A DNA stretch of 64,000 nucleotides from Baylisascaris procyonis (GCA_037389465.1 JAZARR010000089.1:868001-932000), one strand, 5' to 3'; positions 1-12,556 are shown, counted from the stretch's first letter. Made by a program: numbers and translations. Notes: generated from the letters alone by a model not told the origin.

Positions 1-187
1 GCCGTAGAGTTGGAGGCGCTATGGCCGTAGAATTCGCTATGGCCCTTTTCCCCAACCGCCTTCAACGTAACGCAGGTGCAAAAGCCAGGATACTTTGGTT
101 TAAACCATTTCTATTTATTAAATAAAGCCCCCATGCAATATAACTACTTTCAAAAATGTCATTTAAAATTGTCTTCTAGAATTTCAG

Positions 188-2275
188 GTCGAAACGTCAT
201 ATATTCATACATTTGGCGATGGTTTACGCATTAGTATTAATATTTTATCTAGCATTAGCTATAACGGGTACATTCTCGTTCAATCATATATTCGATGTTT
301 ATTCGCTAAATTTCTTACATAATAAAACGGATACATTATATGAACTGCTCGTCAATTATTTTTTGGCCCTATTTCCTGTCTTCACGTTGAGTTCCAATTA
401 TCCAATTGTTGCGTGTACACTTATCAATAATCTTACGGTGCTAGTCGACCTCATCAGTGAATTGTAAGTATTACAGTGAAATTCATTTCGAATTTCGCTA
501 TTTTATTCTAGTTAATAAAATAATCTATAGCGTATATATTAAAGAATAAAGTGAGAGGAAAATAATGGCACAAGCGCAAAATATAAGATTTTAGAAGGAG
601 AAAGTAAAGGAGGAAGAAGTTAACGTGTCTGTAGAGGTGGATTGCGATTCGTGGTGAGGAGGGTTTGCATTTCAAAATTTATAAAATGTCCGAAAGATTT
701 TAGGATTCCTGATATAAGCAATGAATAGAATAATTTTTTTAAACGAACATTTAAATGAATTTGAATCACTTGCATATTATAAGGAAGCTTTGAGCTCTGT
801 CCAGACTCAATGGCTCCGTCCTGAGGAGTCATTCCTTCCACCACGATCATGTGGACGAAGGTGTGTAGTAAACCAAAACCGTTTTCTTAAATGGAACCAT
901 GGTGAATCAGCAATACATTGGCATCCATTAGTCAGGATACTGGCCATAAGATAAAATAAAATAAACTTTATTGCTTAGGTGGTTGTTCTATAATAACGGC
1001 TCGTCTTTTGTTGTTATGCCTTCGAACATAAAATATTAAAAAAATACGATAAGCTTTGCTCATGTAAATACACAATTCCACTCGTCATCAAGATATATGA
1101 AAATTTTTTAGATTTTTTTCTGGTACGAAAATGCAATTTCTTGGTTCATCTGCAATGGGTTTCAATCCGGATTACTTAATTAGGCATTATACGAGGTGAG
1201 TCAAACCTTCATTCAAAAGAACGCTTCTATTTTCTCTTTTTTCTTTTCGCATTCATGCATATTAAAATGTTGTTTACTTCAGTGCAATATTCTGCAGTGT
1301 ATTCTATAGATCTGAAATGGGAAATTGAAACTGTATTATATAAATGATATTATTATCACTGTTCATGGTGGTTTCATTTTCACTGCTTGCTTTCCGTTTC
1401 CCTTTTTTTCAATGATCGTTTTATCTCAAAGAAGCTGTAATCACTCTTTTGTTCAGGAAAGGTAATGAAAGGTAATGATTCAATCACTCTTTTGTTCAGG
1501 AAAGGTAATGATTCAAACCGTTCAGGAAAGGTAATGATTCAACCCGTTCAGGAAAGGTAATGATTCAACCTCTCTTCTGGACGATCACTCAGATTCCGAT
1601 GATGAAATAGTTGTCGCGGATACCGTATCGAAGAATGGTCGATGCCGTCATTACGCAATAGCATTCGTTGTAATCGCTAGTGCAACATTAATCGCTTTCT
1701 TCACCGATAATGTTCTAATACTTACTTCAATTACCGGTAGTTATCCGGGTGTTGGTGTTCAATATATTATACCTTCTATTATTGCAATCTACGGTCGTAG
1801 GTATGAATTGTGATTATTGCTTTTTTTAATTTGCATTTCATTTATTTTTTAGATTAGCTGTGAACGATAAGTGTTTAGGAAGTTTTTAAATTTACGTTTA
1901 GGTTTCTTAACCTTAACGTTCAGGATTCTGATTCTTCCCAAAAATTTATCAGTTTTGAAGTTCTCGATCCCTACATATGCCAAAAAAAAATTTTTTTAGA
2001 ACTATTAATTTATCCTTATTCGATGAAGCCATGCATGAACAAGATACTTCACTATAAGAGAGTAAATTACTTGTAAATTGTCTGAGTCCTAGGAGTTGCT
2101 ATCTTTAAATAAGAATTTCAGATTCAGCGTAAAAAATATTGGAGCTGAAGTACCTCGTGCAGCAAGGAGCCCATTCTCATCATCTTTATGGCCAACGGCA
2201 ATGTTGATTTGGTCTGCATTTACAGTGCTTATGGTCATATTGGAGTCTTGTCATGTCTTTGTCCATTTACCATGA
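188..2275 (+). CDS. TMEM104: TMEM104-like transporter paralogue, 3' part (partial)
   Basis: Three coding exons are visible: 188-463, 1552-1800 and 2122-2275 (TGA stop). All three start after a TTTCAG or TTCAG acceptor with consistent phase 2. The first exon begins SKRHIFIHLAMVYAL and carries NYFLALFPVFTLSSNYPIV. The second carries an acidic DDHSDSDDE loop, then TDNVLIL and ITGSYPGVGVQYIIPS. The third ends the protein with a hydrophobic helix (MLIWSAFTVLMVIL). These segments align in order with the C-terminal half of TMEM104, a polytopic membrane protein of the amino acid/polyamine transporter 2 family (family knowledge). The 5' half lies left of the window. It is a paralogue of the downstream gene at 4634-12428: the phases match and the ITGSYPGVGVQYIIPS core is identical, but the cytoplasmic loop is much shorter. 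The substrate is unknown. Confidence 0.88.
1446..1577 (+). repeat. 26-bp minisatellite duplicating a 3' splice site
   Basis: The unit CGTTCAGGAAAGGTAATGAT plus TCAAC occurs four times with acceptor-like TTCAG sites ending at 1456, 1499, 1525 and 1551. Spacing is 43, 26 and 26 bp. The last unit is the beginning of the coding exon at 1552. Because 26 is not a multiple of three, only the last acceptor keeps the TMEM104-like frame after the phase-2 exon ending at 463. Each unit also carries a donor-like AAAG/GTAATG five bases after the acceptor. Confidence 0.8.
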
Positions 2276-2321
2276 TATCCATGCAAATACCGTTATGAAT
2301 TTGCTCCTCTTATAAAGGTTG

Positions 2322-2327
2322 AATAAA
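2322..2327 (+). promoter_or_regulatory. poly(A) signal of the upstream TMEM104-like gene
   Basis: A canonical AATAAA lies 47 bases after the TGA at 2273-2275, the usual place for a short nematode 3' UTR. No coding signal follows until 4634. Confidence 0.6.
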
Positions 2328-3033
2328 AAAATTCTTTCGCGCAATTTTTAAATTTCATTCCCATAAAAGTCATTGATGCTTCAGTTAGGGATCTTGGACT
2401 TGAGATTTTTGGAGCATTTAAATTTGAATTCATGATAGCCATAATCCTACAATGACATGGATTGAACTAATGGACTACACTGGAATTTAACACTCGGTTT
2501 CAATTCTGGACAGCTATCTTATACGACCTCGACAATATAAATGCCGGCAAAACGTAGTTCATTCCGCAGAATTCTTAGTGATTCTAGACGTCCAAATATT
2601 CGTATAATTAGGAAAGTAAAAAGTGCAAAATCACTTTTATGATCGTAGATTACCCAAATTATGAATTCGTTATACATTCATAAACATATTTGCATAAAAT
2701 TTCAACTTGCAATTTTCAAAAATATTTCTACACATTTTATACATTTTTTGCGCAAAAATATTTTTATCATTATTGAAAAGTTTAGGAAAAATTTTGTTTG
2801 CATAATTTATGTGGTGAATTGATTGACAAATATGTCCTTTTTTTCTGCAAAAGAATCGATATCGATAAGATCGATTTATTTTTTGCTCAGAAGATGGTCA
2901 AAAATGAAAGAAAAATGCAACAAACGACAGGCAGTGTTGTGTATGAGTTATATGGTGTAACAGCGAATTCGATTCAAATGACAGCAATTGTGATTGCAAA
3001 TGACAGAAAATTCAGCAACTTTTAACCATTCAC

Positions 3034-3036
<3 letters not shown>

Positions 3037-3084
<48 letters not shown>
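3037..3084. repeat. (AT)n dinucleotide tract
   Basis: About 48 bp of alternating AT with one AC interruption, in intergenic DNA. Confidence 0.95.
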
Positions 3085-4107
3085 CTGTTTATTTATTTCT
3101 TTGTTTATTATTTACTTATTTATTCATTTGTTTGTTTATATATAATAAAAGACGTGTGAGCTATTTACATTGAAAAGAAACATAATAGCATATACAGAAT
3201 AAATGGAAAATAAAGCATTCACATACGTACTACCAAAAAATTACGCATAAGACAAACATCACTAACAAAATAAGGTAATATAAACAGATGTTGGTAGAGA
3301 GGAAAGAGGGACCACATAAACGCAAAAGTTGATTTGCACATACTTTTTAAGATTTTAGTCGACAAATATTATTAAAAACTGAAATCAATGAAAAGTTCTT
3401 AGCATTCAAATCAATATGTGGATGTCAATTCCGATAGAAAAATGTATTTCATTTCAGCATAATTTTGTTTACGTATCATTGATGCGTTTAAATAGAGCGT
3501 AACGTTTATGAATGGATTATTTCTCCGCTATATATACCAAAAACGCGTATATAACGTTTCGTGAGTATATTATTGGGCTCAAAAATTAAAAAAAAATCGT
3601 TTGGTAGTTTGAAGAGTATTGATTAAGTGTTGCTTTGGTCATCATTTTTACGGTGTTTTGATTTTTTTCTTCTTTTCCGATTTTTAATTTTTCATCGATT
3701 TTTAATTTTTCTTAATAAAAAATTTTATGAAATCATCACACCCTCAGAGTGCATTTTTAGTTTTAAAAAAATCTGTCGATTATTTATTGTAGATTCATCT
3801 TTTAAGAGGGGTACCCGATTAAACAGTTCGATCGAGTAGAAATTGTTGTAATGTGTCTACGTAATGCCTTAGAGATCATTAACCTCTGTTCATGTTGAAT
3901 ACAGTTGAACAATCAAGAAGATTAGCAGATGTTAAAAATTACTACTTTCTTTTCTGTTTTTTACTTAGTCAAAATGAAGTTATATAATGGTTTTTGAGAG
4001 ATGGACTGGAGAAGTATCGATGTTAAGTGATCATGATGAGTAATATTAAGCGAAATCGGTGATGTGATATAGAGCAATTTGCTGCAAATTGTCCTTTGCA
4101 GATTAAA

Positions 4108-4280
4108 TGAATAAGTAAATAAATAAATAAATAAATACATAAAAAATAAATAAATTAATTAATTAATTAATTAATTAATTAATTAACATATAAATAAATA
4201 AATAAGGTAAATAAATTAATAAAAAAGAAAGAAAGAAAGAAAGAAGTAGATAAATAAATAAATAAATAAATAAATAAAAT
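4108..4280. repeat. compound tetranucleotide microsatellite (AAAT / AATT / GAAA)
   Basis: Runs of AAAT, then TTAA-type units, then GAAA, then AAAT again follow one another. The block is probably a slippage-grown simple repeat. It is intergenic and non-coding. Confidence 0.9.
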
Positions 4281-4633
4281 TAAATAAAAATATTAAGAAG
4301 CCATGTTGACCTTTAGTCATTCATTAAGTTGATAATATTAGTATACGATACAATTGCTCATAGAATGATCAATGAGCACGCAGTGGTCATTGAATTTTGG
4401 AATGCAACATGCATGTATGGAATGTAGTATGTTGCCGATATGCTAGTAATAGAGGGCGGGAGTACTAATTTTATTACCAAAAGCATTATCACCTATTTTA
4501 TACCCACTGTGCAGCTATTATCATTTCATTTTATTTATTAATTTCGTGCTTGCCATCGGGCTCTTCATTAGATCAATCTTCAATAGTCGTTTTCATTTTT
4601 GACGCATACGTCGAGGAAGAAGAGAGAATCAAA

Positions 4634-4824
4634 ATGGCTGGAGGACCGGATCCAAATGATACCTTTTCACCTGGCGTAAGTTCTTTTTATAAAACTTTTA
4701 ATCACCTCTTTATTAGGCAGGTTGTCATACTCATCCATCACCATAATACATCATTTATGAGAGCATCGAATTTATAAACAGATGTTCTAAATCATTAAAA
4801 TGCAGTTTGGGCATATATAAAATG

Positions 4825-4884
<60 letters not shown>

Positions 4885-7800
4885 CTATTTGACCCTTAAA
4901 AAATGCAGCACAAATTTTGCAGGTAGGATATATATTGGTATTTAATTTGATTGTCGGCACTGGAGCACTCTCATTGCCAAAAGCATTCCGTCGTGCTGGC
5001 TATATTCTTGCTATCGTACTTCTGATCGTTTCTTGTTTCACAAGGTAAGACGTTCACAAGTTTACTCTAGAGTGATCTTTTTTTTTGGTTAATGCATTGC
5101 TTCATAGCTCCATTATTTCAGATGAGCTTGATCTTGAAACGATTATTTCCAAGCGATCACATTCGTTACCGTATGCCACCGTAATCACCATACGATATCA
5201 TTCACCGTATTACTTACTTCGCATTACCTCTAAACGTGTGGATTTAACTTAAAAGCATGATGCAAAATTATCAGTCACCACCATTCTGAAAAAAGAGAAA
5301 AAATTGTCATTGCATATTTATGGAAATTTATGGAACTGAAAGGTCGCTAAGATTTTAAATCTAGGCCACATGATTTTTGTGCGTTATAGTCACAAATGAG
5401 CTAAGAGGGAAAAAACGGCGATTTAGTTAGATGAGAATCTGCAAACGTGCAGTAAAAAGAAATATTTGATAATAAAAACAAATATGAAGATTTTGTACTG
5501 TATAAAGTTTGCGCTCTCGTTATCAGTAGCACGTTTCAATGCTCTATTATTGATATTGATATTATTATTCGTTAATGTGATTATCGACTAAACAGATATT
5601 TTATGAAGCAACGTGACAGAGACAACGTGGAACATAGTAAGCATCTAGTTTATGGTTTATTTCTCTCAAAGAACGATTACATCAAAAGACTAAAGTGCGC
5701 TAACCCAATGAAAGTTTTTTCTTAGCTTCTATAAAATGAGGGAAAAAAGTTTCAACAATTCTATTATCGTAGTTGATGACTGATGAAGCAGTTACTGTTG
5801 AAATGCTAATTGTAAATGCGAACACCGTTCAGCTAATGGTACTTAGTTTCTAGTTTCCTTAAGTGAATTCCATTGGCTAAATATAGCATTTTTGATCTTT
5901 TTGGGCAGATTTTGAATGCTTCATGTCCCAATAGTTGAAATAAAACCTTTTGTACCTGATCGCCTGATATGATTTGCATATCCTTTTCCCAATTCTTTAT
6001 AGTTCCCATTATTACCAGTTAAATATAGTTGATTTTCTTCACAATTTCCATGATTTCTGCACCCCATTACAAATAAAGTCGCGAAAATTTTCTCTCAGTG
6101 GAGAAAATCATGGAAGGAGGTATGATAGGCCAGCTGGCGATGATATGAAGTGGAAAAGGGCCGAGGTGGACAGGGTGTCACGCGGTTCTAACCGCCCAAC
6201 AGACAACACCTCCTAGATAGGAATAGATAACGCTAAGATAAACTAAGTATGGATCGATCTGTTAGGAGTGAGCCTTCTGAAGGTGCTATGTATACTTTCC
6301 TCGGGCATCATTTCGACGTTACGTGTGCTTATAAAACTTAGAAGCAAACAAAAAAAACATTTTAGAATGCTGCATAATGAAAAAAAAAAAATTCATAATA
6401 TTTGAGGTTAAAGCTGATTAATGCTTTTTTTTGTTTTTTGTTTCTTAATTTATATTTGCATTCAGATGTCAGAAATTTTTTCCACAGATGCATCATAGAA
6501 CATGTTGGGAATTAAAATTAAGACGCCTATTTGATGATCTTATCTCTATTTAATGATTGATAAGCAACATAAATCGAAAGAACATCAAACTCTCATCGAG
6601 TGCACATGGCAATTGAACTAAAATATTGCAACAAAGTACCATTGCTTATTCTTTGTTGTTTATGTTCATCAGTAAGAAATAAGCCTCATAAATTATGCAC
6701 CAGCGCTCAACACATATTTTCTTACACAGCTGCTAAGCTGCTAATAAAAAAAAGCACCATGCTTGTGGAATTAAACCATTATTAACCACGACAGCGTTTT
6801 GATGCGATACCATTTAGCCATCGAGCAAAGATCAGTCGGACATTTCGTTCAGTGTTCCTTAAATTTAAATGAAGCTAAAAATTTAAATAACAAAATGCAA
6901 TTCAACTACGGCACAGTCATCACTGATTCCGTATTTGTCGTATCTTCATTTCATTGGTTTAAATAAGGATTCAAGAACTATGGAATCCGCATTTACGTCG
7001 ATATAATAATGTAATAAACATACCTGATTAGAACTTGAATTCCACGTGCTTTTGCATTTATGCTCATCTTCTTTCTTGCTAGCACATTAGACAATATCGC
7101 TGTTCAATGTTGAAAATATCACTCCTATTAATTTCATTATTTATTCTGTATTATTTGATAGTCTTTTTTATAAGCAGAAAAGCCTTTTTTTTCGCTGAGC
7201 AATCAGAGGTATCTCTAAAGAAATGTGATTTAGTTATGTATGTGCGACATTCTTACTCGAAGGAATGGCAGTGGCGAATGCAGCGACTCGAAGCAGTAAA
7301 CTAAAGAATCGAAGGAAAAGTGATGCAAATCCGCCAACTAAAGAGGAATTAGCAGCAATATATAGGATTGATAATCGTACGGAAGTGGTATGCGTTAAAA
7401 AAATTGTAATATGTTAAATTTATCAATTTTAAAGCTTTATATTTTAGAATTAGCAAGCAAGAAACATCAGCTATAAATTTCTTTACGGAGATTAAATTAT
7501 TGTTGCATATAGCGAGCACTAAAATGAGACATGGCGCAGTACAAAAGGCAGATTTTATAGGAGCTCATTGTATAAGCGTAGTATTATTGTTTACAAAAAT
7601 CTGTTCACCTGGTCAGTCAGCCTAAATGGTGCAAATGTCCGAAGGTCATAACGTGTCCACTTCACCGGAATATTCTTTCATTCATTAATATTTAATCAGC
7701 GATTAGTTACTGCAAAAAATTTTAGTTAAAATGTTCTAAAACAAGTTGAATTTTACGTTTACGATGATATTTATTTGTAGAGTGCAATGGCGATGGTTTT

Positions 7801-10800
7801 CTTAGGAAAATACGGTGTACTACTTCTTATGCTAATTATGACGATTTATTTATTTGGCGATCTTGCGATCTATACTGTCACTGTACCGAAATCAATTATG
7901 AATGTTATGTGGTAAGGTGTCATTTTTAATGAAGCGAAATTAACTACAATCGGGAAATTATCGATTTAACTTCAATTTATGCCATTATAAATATTTTTTG
8001 ACGAAATAAACAATAAATGAATATAAGTGAAGTTTTATTTGCGCATATTGCTCTCAATGTGGATATTCTTTGTTTGTAGATATACTAACGTTGAAAATCT
8101 TTTCTCAATGTTTCGAGAAAATAGGCTGAAAGAAATGTAAATCACTCTAGCAGCCTAATAAGAAGTTTTTTTTTTGCTGATTTTCATTTTTTAAATTTGT
8201 CCTTCTCAGTATGAAAAAAAAATTCTCTTAGGAATATAGGAAATCATATACTTCAAAACTGCATAATTTAAAAAAATTCACTGAGTAATTATGGCGTTAA
8301 TACAAAATTTCCATTCATTATAAAAGCTATTTTGTTGTTATTTATTTTCTCCGTCTATGTAACGTATAATATAAGTATGAATATTCAGTTCGACAGAAGC
8401 TAATGCCGAAGTTGTGAGTTGGAATGAACCTTGCTGGACAAATTGGCCATCATGGACTACTCGTGCAGCGATCTATCGTCTCTGGGTTGCTGTTTTCGTC
8501 CTCTTCGTAACCCCACTCGTAATTATTGGTGTTAGACGTACCAAATATCTCCAAATATCGACATCGGTTTGCAGATGGACAGGTATACTGACCTATTCTA
8601 TCATTTCCTTTGAACTATTATGGTATTCTCATATCCGGTTTAAACAACTTAAATTTTCTTGTCATAGTTTTTCTGATTGTGAATTGAAACGGCCGAATGG
8701 ACAAGTGGACATAGATATGAGACGGATAGGTGCATACAAACGAGTATGCAAATTTGTCATTATAGTATTTGTCACTATAATGGCAGACATGCAAAGGCGA
8801 CGCAAATAGCAATTTTATAGTGACAAATTTCGCAAAATTGATTTTTTATTTGACAAAATTGACAAAATTGGCCATTTTGCAATGCTGACAACGATCGTCC
8901 TATGGAAATAATTCGTAATAGTGCAATAACAAAAAATATAATTTTCAAGGCAACCGTCGATCGTCATGATGAAATGAAAAGCATTGCAGCATTCCTTTTA
9001 ATGATCGTTTTGGCATGTATTTTATTGGGTGATAAAGGATCACCAGGTATACCACAGCCAGTTGTTGTGAATGGATTTGGTTCACTATTCGGAACGACTG
9101 TCTATGCATTTATGTGTCATCATAGTCTACCTAGTCTTATCACACCGATGACGTTGGTTTTATTTTTCTTATTCTTATGCTAGAAAAATTTTTATTTTAT
9201 TGTCTTTGAAATTATTCACTATATTTCTATAATTTTTTTTATTTATCGTTTTTCAGCGTTCAATTTTTTGATTATAATATTTGAAGAATTCAGAAAATTT
9301 TCCTATTTTTTTTATGAATTCAATGGATCTGAACAAATACCATTTTAAAATTCATTCGAATAGGAAATTCTTTTTCAGGACGAAGAAACATCTAATGTTC
9401 TTCCTCCTACTCGTATATTTGTGCGTGTTGCTCTTCTATGTGGCACTTTCAACAACCGGAGCGTTCGCATTCGTTGATATATACGATGTTTATTCGTTGA
9501 ATTTCTTGCATAGTCCATATTTTCAAACAATTTTCTATAAAATATGCGATTATTTTCTTGCATTATTTCCTGTTTTTACGATCACAACTAACTATCCAAT
9601 TGTTGGTTGCACACTTATCAATAATTTACTCGTCGCGTTCGATATCTGTGAAGAAATGTGAGTTCTTCTTCTTTTTTTTTGCAATATTTGCAATGCAATA
9701 TAATTTTACAATGCAAAGAGATTGCAAAACGCTCGAGTTATTTAAAGCAAATATTTTAATTGAATATGCAATTAAAAAAGAATGAAAAGACTTATACTAT
9801 TGACTCTATAGGATAATAAATATTCGAAACTGCTATCACTACAAACGCATTTTAAGGCTTGATACAGCCTTACTACGATGGAACAAGAACGATAAGCAGT
9901 TGTTGCATACTAAACAATATGCAAATATTGCATATTAAATAAATTGCAATTGCATTATTAAATTTTCAAAATTTCCAGAATTCAAAATACAAAAGCCTGA
10001 ACATCCGCACGGTTAAGCATGTTTAGTATCGTGAATTCATTTCCAGTAACGTAAAACGCTCTAGGCAAAGTGATGTTATTTTGGCCAGACTCTCAAAATA
10101 GTCTACATCCACCGTGGAGTTTCATTGGTTAGAAGATCCAGAAAATTTGACAACTATTTTGTTGGTTTATTTAATGCGCTGAATTAAACTATAATGATCG
10201 ATCATTTTTGACCAGCCGATCAAACAATTACATCCGAAATGGTTCTCAAAAAACCTCATTGAAAAGAGATTGCTTTCTGCATATTTCTAGATCAACGGCA
10301 TCATGCCCTTCTGATCCCCCAAGTGCATACCGTTAAAAGTGAGAAACAGATTTTCTGGAGGTGCAGTGGAGGAAGAGGGAAAGAGGAAGGCTTGGTACCT
10401 TGGTTATATAACGATGATATTTTTAAAGCAGTGATTTTGCTAAAATTCAATAAGCGATGGAAAGGATATGCATCTCATATACATAAATAATACAATTAAA
10501 AAAATTTAAAGCTGATCGCAGACTCCTAAAAAAAGGCATTTTCCGCATCTCGGTGATTTTCTGCCAAAAAAAAGATCGATTTGTTGCAACAGATGCACCT
10601 ATCTGATTTAAATATGTTTAGAAGAGCATCTTTAAGTGTTAAGAATGCGGAAGAAAACATCTTTAAATTAAAAAGGTTAATTGATTTTAGGCTTGCTGAA
10701 AGAGGTATTACATTCTTCCGTTCAAATAAAGTAGCGAATGCATCATCGGATCCAGCACCAATAAAATGTGAAACGTAAGTCATCATTTTTGATTGGTTAC

Positions 10801-12428
10801 GGTAGAGTCACAGTAGTCACAGCACTTTTCATAGAGGTTTTAAAATTGATGGATATCTTTAGTAACATTTTTTTTACTCTCACATAATCCGACTTTTGCA
10901 TGAGCTAAAAATTTTCGTTTTAATTGATTTTGCGATTGAAATTAATTCTAAACGGAAGAAGGGGAAAGAAAGAGGGCGGAACGATAGGGGGAATGGGAAA
11001 AGGAAAAAAATGGAATTTTGTTAGTTATTTTATTTTCTAACTGCAAAAAAAAGCGAACAGTTTTGGGAGAATTTATAATATACGTTTGAGTTCGAAGATG
11101 ATGAGAAACGAAAAGTAAACGAACTCTTTAACTAAATAAATAATTTCTGTTGAATTTACACGATCGAAATTGTTCATCTCGAATATTCGCGTAGTGGTTC
11201 TTGAAGTCTAATAATAAAAGGTGGAGAATAGAATATTGCAATGCATAAATTGCGTGGAATATCACTTCTGTGTGATAGATATTGAATAAATAGTTATTTA
11301 ATAACTGAATTACTGGTTATTCAATAATTGAACTACTGGTTATTTACCGATTGAATTACTATTTTCTGATCGTCTCTAAGCTTTATAAAATAAAAGACTT
11401 TAATATATATATTATCAATGCATCAATTTCGATCGCATTGCAACCATTTGTTTATGTTTGCAGAGGTGAAGAGGAACATGAAAACAAAACCACAGTTGAT
11501 ATGCAGAAGGAGGAGGATAATACGGAGCATAAAGGTGAGAAACCAACCGAAAATGGATCTATAAAAAGGAATGATGTTGAAAAAGGTAGTGAAGACGAGG
11601 ATCGAAGTGATAGCGAAACGGAAGAGGAACGTATCAGACGGAAAACACTCGAACATGAAGATCGTGTACGTAAGGAAACACTTACCAAAGTGCCTGTCGT
11701 AAAACCACGTCTTTTGCGTCGTTATATCGTGATGGTGATTCTAATCGGTTTATCAACACTAATTGCAATGCTCACTGACAATGTCCTCATCCTGGCCGAA
11801 ATTACTGGTAGCTATCCAGGTGTTGGAGTGCAATACATCATTCCTTCGTTAATCGTCATCTTCGCAAGAAGGTATGGCTAATCTTTCTTGCATTTATTCA
11901 TCACATTTGAAAATTTTTCTACTCATTAATATACATGGAATCGTGAAATAATCAAACAACATTCTCATTTTATACATCAGTAATCCAGCAGTCAACAGTT
12001 GCTGCGAGGCGAACGGGATGAGTTTGCGGACGACTTAAAGGATCTTATTCGCTATTTTTAAGGATGCATTAGGTTTCCGCTTCGTTAAACTCCTTTAACT
12101 TTTTCCAGATTTTTTCCGAGCCTTTACGAGCCAAGAAATCCTCTCCAGTCCTGCACTTCATTAAAAAAAACCAATGATACGTGTAAGGAATTCTTCTGCT
12201 TTTTCGGTTAAGTATAATTAAATCAAAAACTATGTCCTTACTTTAAATGTCCACAAGAATTCCCTAAAAAGACTTCATTTCAGGTATAGTCAGCGTGAGC
12301 TAGGAAGACCAGTACCAAGCTCTTCGGCTAGCCCATTCTCGCATACATTCTGGCCATATTTATTATTGCTATGGTCGGTGTTCACAATCGTCATGGTATC
12401 ATTGAACTTTGCCGATGTTTTCCAATGA
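4634..12428 (+). CDS. TMEM104: TMEM104 homologue, complete (amino acid transporter-like membrane protein)
   Basis: Ten exons: 4634-4675, 4923-5044, 7234-7387, 7781-7911, 8389-8582, 8990-9152, 9379-9657, 10691-10774, 11464-11871, 12284-12428. All phases agree and give about 573 aa. The start MAGGPDPND and NLIVGTGALSLPKAF (about residues 22-36) match the TMEM104 N-terminus. Other family landmarks are IYLFGDLAIYTVTVP (about 130-145), RTKYLQISTS, AFMCHHSLPSLITPM (about 250-268), DVYSLNFLH, FLALFPVFT and ITGSYPGVGVQYIIP. Known family: polytopic AAAP-type transporter. Substrate and membrane are unknown. Unlike vertebrate TMEM104 (about 500 aa), it has a charged loop of roughly 75 residues (about 390-465, EEE/KGEK/SEDEDRSDSETEEER) before the last helices. 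Exon 8 (84 nt) keeps frame whether included or skipped. The donor after exon 6 (GTTGGT) is unusual but homology fixes it. Intron 2 is 2.2 kb. Confidence 0.93.
4831..4881. repeat. (AT)n tract in TMEM104 intron 1
   Basis: About 50 bp of uninterrupted AT, 42 bases before the acceptor of exon 2. Such a tract so near a 3' splice site may be polymorphic. Confidence 0.95.
5045..7233 (+). other. long intron 2 of the TMEM104 homologue
   Basis: This interval separates the phase-2 donor after VSCFT from the exon starting SYVCATFLLEGMAVANA. Open frames inside it (about 5974-6216 and 6600-6785) have no family resemblance and no useful splice context. I regard it as non-coding. Confidence 0.7.
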
Positions 12429-12556
12429 ATGTTGTTGCACTTCAAGCATCCATCTCTTTCTAGGCACATTGATAGCGATATAGGCTCTATACCTGTAAAC
12501 GCTTCTTACTAACTGTAGTACCTCACAGAGATGTTCAAAAGAATATTTTCTCAGTG

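Larger units (their letters stand above)
2328..4633. other. intergenic, repeat-rich, between the two TMEM104-like genes
   Basis: I see no supportable exon here. The stretch holds an AT tract (3037-3084), a block of tetranucleotide repeats (4108-4280) and AT-rich unique DNA. The promoter or trans-splice acceptor of the downstream gene must lie near the right edge. A TTCAATAG acceptor-like site occurs about 50 bases upstream of its ATG, which is suggestive only. Confidence 0.5.

Noticed and set aside
8414..8809. 131-codon frame taken as a single coding unit
   Set aside because: Only 8389-8582 is exon of the TMEM104 homologue; the rest reads through intron 5 with no family match.
9281..9661. 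Start codon at 9281 for an independent protein
   Set aside because: The TTTTTCAG acceptor at 9378 and homology make 9379-9657 an internal exon; codons before it are intron.
11423..11688. Ser-rich and Phe-rich antisense frames over TMEM104 exon 9
   Set aside because: They are shadows of the acidic coding exon on the plus strand.
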